Shown: positions 1 to 6,203 of the stretch, one piece after another
How positions within the stretch are numbered: position 1 is the stretch's first letter
Layout: each line of letters starts with the position of its first letter
Assembly: GCA_049840595.1 (NCBI GenBank)
Contig: JASGKO010000019.1
Location: 1-16,190 of the forward strand
Direction: 5' to 3'
From: JASGKO01 sp049840595
GTDB taxonomy: Bacteria > Verrucomicrobiota > Verrucomicrobiia > Chthoniobacterales > Chthoniobacteraceae
DNA: 16,190 nucleotides
The notes under the pieces: generated by a model
Databases searched by the model: none
Seen by the model: the letters and a program-made list of their open reading frames with translations, nothing else
Told to the model about the DNA's origin: nothing
Made by a program: the position numbers and the translations under genes

Positions 1-137
1 GGTTTCTTCGATCACCCGGTTTGCATCTATCGCTGGGCAAGGAATTGAATTCGAAGGCGATCGAGCACATGGGCGGCAAGGACGTAAAGAAGCTGATCGT
101 CGTGCCCGGCAAGCTGGTGAATATCGTCGTCGGGTAA
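1..137 (+). CDS. leuS: Leucyl-tRNA synthetase, C-terminal end (partial)
   Basis: Only the 3' end is inside the window; reading begins at base 3 and stops with TAA at 135-137. The last residues read KKLIVVPGKLVNIVVG, which matches the conserved C-terminal tail of bacterial leucyl-tRNA synthetase, the enzyme that charges tRNA-Leu with leucine. The preceding HMGGKD segment fits the same C-terminal domain. The first dozen or so residues do not clearly resemble the family, so a further indel near positions 30-45 is possible, given how many occur in this window. No catalytic motif is visible because the body of the gene lies upstream. The identification rests on a short stretch. Confidence 0.72.
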   Translation, partial: FLRSPGLHLSLGKELNSKAIEHMGGKDVKKLIVVPGKLVNIVVG

Positions 138-156
138 TGCCCCGATAGAGGATCAG

Positions 157-184
157 GCCCCGTGCGCGTGCACGCGCGGGGGGC
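157..184. other. GC-rich hairpin after leuS
   Basis: A near-perfect inverted repeat: CCCCGTGCGCG is followed by CACGCGCGGGG, with a two-base bulge. It lies 20 bases after the leuS stop. It could end leuS transcription or separate it from the small gene that follows. No T tract follows, so it is not a standard intrinsic terminator. Confidence 0.35.
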
Positions 185-204
185 GTGGAATGCGATTAGA
201 AGAT

Positions 205-358
205 ATGAGACTGATCCTCCTCATTCTTGTCATTCTCCTCCTGGTCGGTGCGTTGCCATCGTGGCCGGTACAGTTCGGGCTGGGGATACTACCCGAGTGG
301 CGGCCTCGGTACGCTGCTCATCATTCTGATCGTCCTCGCAGTCCTCGGAGTGATCTAG
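205..358 (+). CDS. DUF3309-type small membrane protein, frameshifted
   Basis: With one extra G removed from the GG at 267-268, this encodes a 50-residue protein: a hydrophobic helix (about residues 3-15, rich in Leu and Ile), a GALPSWPYSSGWGYYPSGGLG linker, and a second hydrophobic helix ending GVI. This two-helix plan with a Trp-Pro-Tyr/Gly-Trp-Gly-Tyr linker is that of the uncharacterised DUF3309 family. Read without the correction, the frame loses the second helix and runs into the repeat downstream. I chose the ATG at 205 because family members start directly at the first helix; an in-frame ATG at 190 would add five residues. The function of the family is unknown. A strong hairpin follows 14 bases after the stop. 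Confidence 0.72.
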
Positions 359-372
359 GTTTTCACCATTTT

Positions 373-420
373 CCCGCTGGCCGCGTGCGCGCGGTTGGCG
401 GGATGGAGTGGGGATTTTTT
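373..420 (+). terminator. Hairpin terminator after the DUF3309-type gene
   Basis: Bases 373-402 form a 13-bp stem (CCCGCTGGCCGCG with CGCGGTTGGCGGG, using G-T pairs) around a 4-base loop. Six T residues lie at 415-420. The gap of 12 bases between stem and T run is longer than usual, so intrinsic termination is likely but not certain. It closes the leuS-side transcription unit, immediately before the left arm of the GxxExxY cassette. Confidence 0.55.
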
Positions 421-448
421 CACCACGAAGGACACGAAGAGCACGAAG
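419..448. repeat. Left inverted-repeat arm of the GxxExxY cassette
   Basis: The arm starts TTCACCACGAAG and is built from three 9-bp units of the form CACGAAGRN (CACGAAGGA, CACGAAGAG, CACGAAGGG). It is the inverted counterpart of 825-854, with two mismatches in 30. Confidence 0.85.
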
Positions 449-452
449 GGAA

Positions 453-824
453 TCAACGTACCAAGCGTTTGATTCCGTTTTTGAGCAATCGGACGTTAAA
501 GTTGATCAATAGGCCCGTTGGGCTGTTGGCGAGTTTCATGTAAGTCAGTATTTGTGCTTCGTGGATGGGAAGCAGGGACTCCACTGATTTCAGTTCGACA
601 ATCAGGCGACCATCGATGAACAAGTCGATTCGATATCCGCAATCCAAAGCGAGGCCTCGGTAAGCTACGGGCATCGGCTTTTGCAATTCGAAGGAGATTC
701 CATTGAGTGACAACTCATGAGCGAGACATTGCTCGTAAGTCGATTCCAGCAAACCCGGGCCAAGTGCTTTGTGGACCTCCAACGCACATCCCAACACCCG
801 GTTTGAAAGCTCATCAAACTCCAT
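453..824 (-). CDS. GxxExxY protein
   Basis: A 123-residue protein of the GxxExxY family, which I recall as belonging to the PDDEXK nuclease-like superfamily (PF13366); its role is not established. The defining motif is seen as GPGLLESTYEQCLAHEL, about residues 22-38. Further on are YRIDLFIDGRLIVELKS (an Asp followed by Glu-x-Lys, the PDDEXK-like core) and the C-terminal LINFNVRLLKNGIKR signature. The length is normal for the family. The ATG at 824 directly abuts the inverted-repeat arm, and the repeat could be read in frame upstream, so a ribosome may initiate on sequence supplied by the repeat itself. The gene is oriented with the upstream pta pair, 36 bases from its last stop, so read-through transcription from that operon is possible. 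Confidence 0.9.
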   Translation of the reverse strand: MEFDELSNRVLGCALEVHKALGPGLLESTYEQCLAHELSLNGISFELQKPMPVAYRGLALDCGYRIDLFIDGRLIVELKSVESLLPIHEAQILTYMKLANSPTGLLINFNVRLLKNGIKRLVR

Positions 825-854
825 CTTCGTGCCCTTCGTGTTCTTCGTGGTGAA
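825..854. repeat. Right inverted-repeat arm of the GxxExxY cassette
   Basis: Read on the minus strand it begins TTCACCACGAAGAACACGAA, and is the inverted partner of 419-448. It ends immediately before the ATG of the GxxExxY gene and begins six bases beyond the stop of the DRTGG gene. Like the left arm it consists of three 9-bp CACGAAG-type units. Confidence 0.85.
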
Positions 855-860
855 TAACTA

Positions 861-1968
861 CTACTTCAGCTTCTCCATCAACCGCTCGACGTTGACGTGT
901 TTTTCGAAGAGGCGCTGGATCTTGTCGATCTTCTCCGTGTCGCCGGGCAGGGTCTTGACGGTCATCGAGTGGATGCTGCTGGCGACGGTGTAGCTGTCGA
1001 GCGGCGAGGCGATGACCGGCAAATCGGAGTGGTGCAGGAGGTCCATCACGCTCTGGTGCGGGAACAGGTCGCCGGAAAGAACGAGGCCCGCGATGGCTTT
1101 CCCATCCGCTTCGGTGAGGGCGGAGGTCGAGAGGGCGGCAAGGATGACGTCTTCCCGGTCGCCAGGCGTCACCACCAAGGTGCCGGGCTCAAGGTGCTGC
1201 ATCACGTGACTGGCACTCATCGCGCCGATGATGATTTTTTTCACGCGGCGGCGACCGTCGGGTTTGTTGCCGATGAATTTGCCTTTCACCTGCTTGGCGA
1301 TCTGGCCGAGCGTGGCCTTCGAGAGGATTGGCTCCTCGGGGATGATGCCGAGCAGCTTCGATCCCCACCCGCTCCAAGCCGCGGCGGGTGATGTTTTGGA
1401 TGAGATCCATCTTGTCGGGCAGCACCTTGTTCAGGATCGCGCCGACCACTTCCACGCCCTCCTGGTCGAAGAGCGCCTTGTTGAGCGCGAGCTCATCGAT
1501 CGGCTTGCCGATGCCACCGCCGGCGATGAGCAGCACCTTGCTGGAGAGCAGGCTCGCCACGCGGGCATTGGACAGGTCGAAGCACGAGCCGACGCCCGCG
1601 TGCCCGGTGCCTTCGATGATCACAAAGTCCTTCTCCCACGCGGCACGGTCAAAGGAGTTTTGAATCCGCCGCACGAGGAAGTCATTATTCGCACCCTCGA
1701 TGTATTTGCGGGTAAAATCCGGCTCCACTGCGATCGGGCTCATCGCCTGGATCGGCGTCTTCACCTCGAAGGTCTGGTCCATGAGCACGCTATCCTCGTC
1801 GATGCGGTGGCCCTCGACTTCGACGAAGCGTTGGCCCACCGGCTTGATGAAACCGATCCGTCCCATGCTCCGCTTTTGCAGCGCGGCGAAAAGGCCCAGC
1901 GAATTGGTGGTCTTCCCGTCATTCTGCTGGGTGGCGGCAACGAAGAGGCGCGGCGTATCGGTATTCAT
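861..1968 (-). CDS. P-loop/DRTGG phosphotransacetylase-family protein, one indel
   Basis: The repaired protein is 368 residues. The N-terminal half is a dethiobiotin-synthetase-like P-loop domain: FVAATQQNDGKTT (about residues 9-21) is the nucleotide-binding loop, and DFVIIEGTGHAGVGS the Walker-B-like region. The C-terminal half carries the DRTGG-type domain with GDREDVI and LVLSGDL. These two domains form the regulatory N-terminal half of long bacterial Pta enzymes; here they stand alone. The gene starts three bases after the stop of the catalytic pta gene, so the two are surely co-transcribed and probably translationally coupled. An extra base in the CCCC at 1363-1366 breaks the frame; removing it joins RGLERVGSK to LLGIIPEEPIL. 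I infer that it regulates the adjacent Pta, because it lacks the acyltransferase domain. Confidence 0.86.
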
Positions 1969-1971
1969 GAA

Positions 1972-3008
1972 CTACTCGGAATCGGGATACAGCTTGCGAT
2001 ACTCGATGGCCTGCAGGCCCACGATGGCGGCCACGCCGAGGATTTCCTCGGAGGTCGCGCCACGGGAAAGGTCCGCACAGGGTTTCGAAGGCCCAAGCAG
2101 GATCTGGCCATAAGGCTCGGCTCCGGCGACGTGCTGGACGAACTTGGCGGTGATGTTGCCGCTGTTCAGGTCCGGGAAAATGAAGACATTGGCCCGACCG
2201 GCCACGAGGCTGGACGGCGCCTTGCGCTCGGCGAGCTCGGGCAGCAGCGCGGTATCCGCCTGCAATTCACCGTCGATCTCCATTTCGATGCCCATTTTGT
2301 CGGCCCGCTGCTTGGCCAGCGCGGTGGCGGCGGCCACCTTCTGCGCGGCGGGGAGCATGGAACTGCCCTTGGTCGAAAAGCTGAGCATCGCCACCCGTGG
2401 CTTGAGCCCGGTGAGCTGGCGGCAGATCGCGCCCGGTCTGCACTGCGATGGTCGCGAGCTGGTCCACCGTCGGATCGGGGATGACCGCGCAATCAGCGAA
2501 CATCATGAAGCCATCGTCGCCAAAAGCCTTGTTCGTGGTCTCGAACATGGTGCAGCTCGAGATCATCTCCACCCGGGGAGCGGCTTTACGAGCTGGATGA
2601 GCGGGCGCAGGAGCGTGCCGGCGTAGGAAGTCGCCCCTCCGACGAGGCCATCTGCCTGGCCGTACTGGATCATCATCGCGCCGAAGTAGTTCGGGTTGAT
2701 CATCGAGCTCGCGCGGATCGGCGTTGCCCATCTTGCGATAGCGGGCGAGCTTGGTCATCCACTCAATGAAAACCGGGAGATCGTCGGCCGTGGTCGGGTC
2801 GAGGACGGCGATGCGGTGCAGGTTGATCCCTTCGGAACGCGCGAGCGTTTCGATTTCGCCGCGGTTTCCCAGCAGGATGGGGGGGCCCAGCTTGAGCCTC
2901 CGCAAACTGCGAGGCCGCATGCAGGACCCGCGGGTCCGCTCCATCGGGGAACACAATGCGCTTAGGGTGCCGCTTGAGTTTCTCAAATACGGTCTCGATG
3001 AATTTCAT
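1972..3008 (-). CDS. pta: Phosphate acetyltransferase, catalytic protein, four indels
   Basis: This enzyme transfers acetyl between CoA and phosphate (acetyl-CoA to acetyl phosphate). The repaired protein is 344 residues, the usual size of a stand-alone PTA_PTB domain. Recognisable family stretches include RIVFPDGADPRVLHAA near the N-terminus, ILLGNRGEIETLA, RYRKMGNADPREL, NPNYFGAMMIQYGQADGLVG, EMISSCTMFETT, VFIFPDLNSGN and GPSKPCADLSRGA near the C-terminus. Four indels disturb it: an extra base in the seven G at 2879-2885, one at 2704, a missing base near 2572-2574 and an extra one at 2432-2434. The net excess of two gives an exact 345-codon frame. I chose the ATG at 3008 because family proteins begin just before this FIETVFEKLK stretch; an upstream in-frame ATG at 3161 would overlap the divergent gene. 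No clear Shine-Dalgarno is visible. Confidence 0.88.
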
Positions 3009-3146
3009 ATTCGCGACAAAGTTGGGTAATTTCCGGGGCTGAGACAAGCCAAACATGCCAAGCCCGGGAAGAACTGCCCGTTTCTCTGGCATCCTTTCCA
3101 GTCTCGCTTGTGTGAATTGCGCCAAACGGTAGGATAAACTTCCGAT

Positions 3147-4023
3147 ATGCGCATTAATCACGTCGCCAGCCTCTTCTCTATCGCATGGGGGGTATTTTTC
3201 GGCTTGGCCAATTTTTCACCTGCCTGCGCCGCCGGCGGTTCCAAAAATCACGACCTCCCAACGGGCACTCCCGCCGGAGCAGGCGGTCTTTGGGCTGAGT
3301 GTCTTTCATTTGCAAGGAGCGGCCCGGATTGGCGAAATCTTTGCCGGAAGTCCCGCCGATCGCGCCGGACTCCAGCCCGGCGACACGCTCGTGAGTGGCG
3401 ATGGCGTCCCGCTGCAGGACAAAAGCCAGGCGGAGCTGCTGAATTTCCTCGCGGGACGGCCAGCGGTCACCCTCGTCATCCGCAATACCCAGGGGCATGA
3501 ATCCAAAGTCACCCTGCAAAAACAGGCCGCCCGGGAATTTGAGGATGCGAGCCACCAGGTCACGGTGAAGGCGATGGATTTCCAATTTTCCACCCTCACC
3601 GTGGGACAGCTCGCACCCGACTTCGAGGCCAGCACCCCCGATGGCCGCACGATCCAGCTCCGCAGCTTGAAAGGAAAACCCGTGGTCGTCGTGTTTTGGG
3701 CCACCTGGTGCCTGCCGTGCTTTGTCGAATTGCAGACGCTCAAGTCGCTTTACGCCAGGCTGCACCCGGCGGGCCTGGAAATCGTGGGCGTGAGCCTCGA
3801 CGACAACGAGCCCAAGTTCCGCGCCTTCCTCAAGCAGAACCACGTGCCCTGGCCGCAACAGTTCGACGGGAACGGCTGGAGCAACCACGTGGCCCAGGCG
3901 TGGAGCGTCGTCCATCTCCCGGGCACGGTTCTCATCGGTCGGGATGGTAAAATCGCGCAGCTTGTGGCAAATGACCTTGCGCGCGACGAACTGCAGTCCG
4001 CAATCGAGCATTTGGCTCAATGA
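3147..4023 (+). CDS. Secreted PDZ-thioredoxin (TlpA/ResA-like) protein, one indel
   Basis: The repaired protein is 291 residues. Residues 1-29 form a signal peptide (hydrophobic LFSIAWGVFFGLA, then an Ala-rich cleavage region). A PDZ domain follows at about 45-125, with FAGSPADRAGLQPGD as its ligand-groove signature. A TlpA/ResA-type thioredoxin fold spans about 152-290, with the redox motif WCLPC (Cys188 and Cys191) and a cis-Pro at HLPGT. It therefore acts outside the cytoplasm, as a thiol-disulfide oxidoreductase or cytochrome-maturation-type reductant; the PDZ domain may bind client termini. One extra A in the AAAAA at 3243-3247 separates the signal peptide from the rest; removing it joins them. 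AGGATAA lies about ten bases before the ATG. The stop overlaps the next start (ATGA), which shows an operon. Confidence 0.87.
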
Positions 4024-4820
4024 CCACCATGACCGCCGACTACCACATCCATACCCCGCTCTGCCGCCACGCCACCGGCGAGCCCTGGGAATACGCCCAG
4101 GCGGCCCTGGAACGCGGGCTGCCCGAGATCGGCTTTTCCGATCACAGCCCGATGCCCGAGGCGTTCGACGACTGGCGGATGCTGATTGAGGAACTGCCCC
4201 GCTATCTCGAAGCGGTGCAGCATGCGCGGGAAAAATTTCCGCAGCTCCCGATCCGAATCGGGCTGGAGGTGGATTATCTCGAAGGCCACGAGCCCTGGAT
4301 CGAAAAGCTCGCGGGGATGGCGGATTGGGATTACCTGATCGGCAGCGTGCATTACATCGCGCCGGGGTGGGATGTGGATAATCCGAAGTGGATCGGGCGG
4401 TTTCGCGAGCGACCGGTGGCGGAAATCTGGGATCTCTACTGGAGCGCGTATGAGAAGGCCATTCGCTCCAGACTGTTCGATTTCGTGGCCCACCCGGACT
4501 TGCCCAAAAAATTCGGCTTCCGTCCCCCGGGCGATCTTCGTCCGTTTTACGAGCCCGCGATTGCGGCGCTCGCGGAAACCGGCACCGCCTGCGAAATCAA
4601 CACCGCGGGCCTGCGCAAGGAAGTTCGCGAGATGTATCCCGCCCCGCAATTTCTCGAAATGGCGCAGGCCGCCGGGGTGCCGCTGCTGATCAACTCCGAC
4701 GCCCACGCGCCGGGGGAAGTGGGGGCGGATTTCGACGCGGCGATTCAACTGGCGAAAGCCGCGGGTTATCAGAACGTGCTGCGGTTTTCCAAGCGCCAGC
4801 GGACCAGCGTGCCGCTATGA
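4020..4820 (+). CDS. hisJ: PHP-domain phosphatase, histidinol-phosphatase-like
   Basis: A 266-residue PHP-family metallophosphoesterase. The metal-ligand pattern is complete: DYHIHT (His9, His11), SDHSP (Asp41, His42), GLEVDY (Glu83), GSVHYI (His111), AHPD (His158, Asp160) and NSDAH (Asp227, His229). This arrangement and the length match HisJ/HisK histidinol phosphatases, which remove phosphate from L-histidinol phosphate in the penultimate part of histidine synthesis. Other PHP phosphatases share the fold, so the substrate is inferred. The ATG overlaps the previous stop and its TGA overlaps the next ATG, so it is the middle gene of a tight three-gene operon. hisF lies about 10 kb away in the window, not adjacent. 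An in-frame ATG at 4029 is an alternative start. Confidence 0.8.
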   Translation: MTTMTADYHIHTPLCRHATGEPWEYAQAALERGLPEIGFSDHSPMPEAFDDWRMLIEELPRYLEAVQHAREKFPQLPIRIGLEVDYLEGHEPWIEKLAGMADWDYLIGSVHYIAPGWDVDNPKWIGRFRERPVAEIWDLYWSAYEKAIRSRLFDFVAHPDLPKKFGFRPPGDLRPFYEPAIAALAETGTACEINTAGLRKEVREMYPAPQFLEMAQAAGVPLLINSDAHAPGEVGADFDAAIQLAKAAGYQNVLRFSKRQRTSVPL

Positions 4821-5671
4821 AGCTGCTCGCCCGCCAGCACGTGCTGGAGTTTCCGCGCCGCCCGCTCATCATGGGCATTCTCAACCTGGGCGCCGATTCG
4901 TTTTCCGGCGACGGGATCACCGATCTCGACCGCGCGGTGGAGCGCGCAAAGCAGATGCTGCAGGAAGGCGCAGACATCGTGGACGTCGGCGCGGAGAGCG
5001 CCCGCACCAACCGCGCCGCGATGAGCGAGCGTGAGGAGGCGGATACCCTCGGGGCTTTTACCGAACGCTGGCCGGAAATCTGCGCGACCGCGCCAGCAGG
5101 TTCCCAGCCCCTGCTTTCCATCAACACCTGGCGTCCCGCCGTGTGCCGCGAGGTGCTCGCCAGCGGGGGCGACCTCTTGAACGACATCGGCGCACTGCCG
5201 ACCCCGGAAAATGCGGAAATCTGCGCGGCCACCGGCACGGCGTTGCTGATCATGCACAGCATCGGCGAGCCCAAGGTGCCGCATACCCATGTGGGGTATG
5301 ATGACGTGATGGCGCGGATGGAGGAGTTCTTCGAGGAAAAACTGGCGGTGGCGGAAAAGGCGGGGCTGTCCCGCGCGGCGACGATTCTCGATCCCGGCAT
5401 CGACTTTGCGAAGCAGCGGGCGGACAACCTGCGCATCTATCGCGAACTCGACCGCCTGCAACGCTTCGGGCGCCCCATCCTGCTGCCCATTTCCCGCAAG
5501 ACGGTGATCGGCCAGGTGCTCGATCTACCGGTGCCGGCCGAGCGCGATGCCGGCACGGTGGCCTGCCTCGTCTCCGGCTTGTTGCGTGGCGCGGGAATCT
5601 TCCGGGTGCACAATGTCCGCGCGGCAGCCCAGGCGGCCAGGATCATTGCGGCGGTGCAAGCGGCGGAGTGA
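4817..5671 (+). CDS. folP: Divergent dihydropteroate synthase-like protein
   Basis: A 284-residue TIM barrel of the pterin-binding family. Dihydropteroate synthase joins p-aminobenzoate to a pterin pyrophosphate in folate synthesis. Visible family motifs: MGILNLGADSFSGDG (residues 19-33), VDVGAESARTN (55-65), LLSINT (99-104), LLNDIG (120-125), IMHSIGEPK, ILDPGIDFAK (190-199), ISRKTVIGQ (225-233) and RVHNV (263-267). Several canonical residues differ: the pterin-contacting Asp of the usual VDT motif is Asn103, GGESTRPG is GAESARTN, TPDSFSDGG is GADSFSGDG, and RVHD is RVHN. The Lys of SRK and the Asp of DPG are kept. It may be a true but divergent FolP or a paralogue with another pterin-like substrate. 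It starts on an ATGA overlap, and its 3' end overlaps the convergent acetyltransferase by 29 bases. Confidence 0.75.
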   Translation: MKLLARQHVLEFPRRPLIMGILNLGADSFSGDGITDLDRAVERAKQMLQEGADIVDVGAESARTNRAAMSEREEADTLGAFTERWPEICATAPAGSQPLLSINTWRPAVCREVLASGGDLLNDIGALPTPENAEICAATGTALLIMHSIGEPKVPHTHVGYDDVMARMEEFFEEKLAVAEKAGLSRAATILDPGIDFAKQRADNLRIYRELDRLQRFGRPILLPISRKTVIGQVLDLPVPAERDAGTVACLVSGLLRGAGIFRVHNVRAAAQAARIIAAVQAAE

Positions 5672-6167
5672 GACTTTTCTCGAACAGGACGACGCGGAAA
5701 TCGCGCACCCCCCGCTCGCCCAGTATGCTGAAACCGGCCTTCTGGTAAAAGCGAATGAGATGCTCGTTGTCGAACAACGTGTCCAGCCGCAACAGACTCC
5801 GGCCCGCGGCGGCGACATACGACTCCGCCCAACGCAGGATGCGGATGCCGAGCCCGTTCCCGGCGAGGTCGCGGCGGACGATGAGCGTGTGCAGGTAGGC
5901 GGCATCGGGCGAATCCAGTTCCCCCCAGAAATCGGCATCGGACCAGAGCAAGCGGAACGTGCCCACCAGTTCATCGTCGGCGAACACGACAAACAATTCT
6001 TTCGCGGCAATGCGACCGACCACCCATTCCTTGGAAAAGGGGGTCTGCCATTGCGCGGGGCAGCGGTCCTGCACCCAGCGCCGGGTGCCCTCGATCAAGG
6101 CATCGAGGGCCTCGGCATCGCCTGCCACCGCGGGACGAATGACCAGAGCGGGGGCAGGCAAATCCAT
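5643..6167 (-). CDS. GNAT-family N-acetyltransferase
   Basis: A 174-residue acetyl-CoA-dependent acetyltransferase. The N-terminus (LVIRPAVAGDAEALDALI) is the first strand and helix typical of GNAT proteins. The central AYLHTLIVRRDLAGNGLGIRIL carries the acetyl-CoA pyrophosphate loop (RxxxGNGLG, about residues 98-106), and IRFYQKAGF is the usual motif B end. The acceptor is unknown. It lies 36 bases downstream of cysNC on the same strand and is probably the last gene of the sulfate-assimilation transcript, although no sulfur link is evident in the protein. AACGGAAATC precedes the ATG as a weak ribosome site. The 3' end runs 29 bases into the convergent folP-like gene, so the two transcripts are antisense to one another. 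Confidence 0.85.
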   Translation of the reverse strand: MDLPAPALVIRPAVAGDAEALDALIEGTRRWVQDRCPAQWQTPFSKEWVVGRIAAKELFVVFADDELVGTFRLLWSDADFWGELDSPDAAYLHTLIVRRDLAGNGLGIRILRWAESYVAAAGRSLLRLDTLFDNEHLIRFYQKAGFSILGERGVRDFRVVLFEKSLTPPLAPPQ

Positions 6168-6203
6168 GATTTCCGTTTTCTCCGTGAAGGGCGAAAGGGT
6201 CGC

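Larger units (their letters stand above)
419..854. mobile_element. Candidate GxxExxY cassette bounded by inverted repeats
   Basis: A compact 436-bp unit: left arm, one minus-strand gene, right arm. The arms (419-448 and 825-854) are 30-bp inverted repeats differing at two positions. The gene occupies almost all the space between them: its stop is four bases from the left arm and its ATG directly abuts the right arm. The unit sits between the terminator of the plus-strand leuS-side genes and the 3' end of the minus-strand pta genes, so it interrupts nothing. No transposase is present and I see no clear target-site duplication. Calling it mobile is inference from the repeat-gene-repeat architecture and from my recollection that GxxExxY genes often lie among such repeats in this phylum. 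Confidence 0.5.

Noticed and set aside
419..448. The 9-bp tandem units as a possible CRISPR or minisatellite
   Set aside because: There are only three units per arm and no spacers, and the two arms are arranged as an inverted pair around a gene.
1228..2484. A 418-codon plus-strand open frame opposite the DRTGG and pta genes
   Set aside because: Antisense shadow; it stays open only because of the high-GC codon pattern, and the minus strand carries recognised domains on both sides of each indel.
1972..3008. Programmed frameshifting or pseudogene status for pta
   Set aside because: Four indels of both signs, mostly at homopolymers, restore a perfect family protein; a decaying gene would also show stops and missense changes in the conserved motifs.
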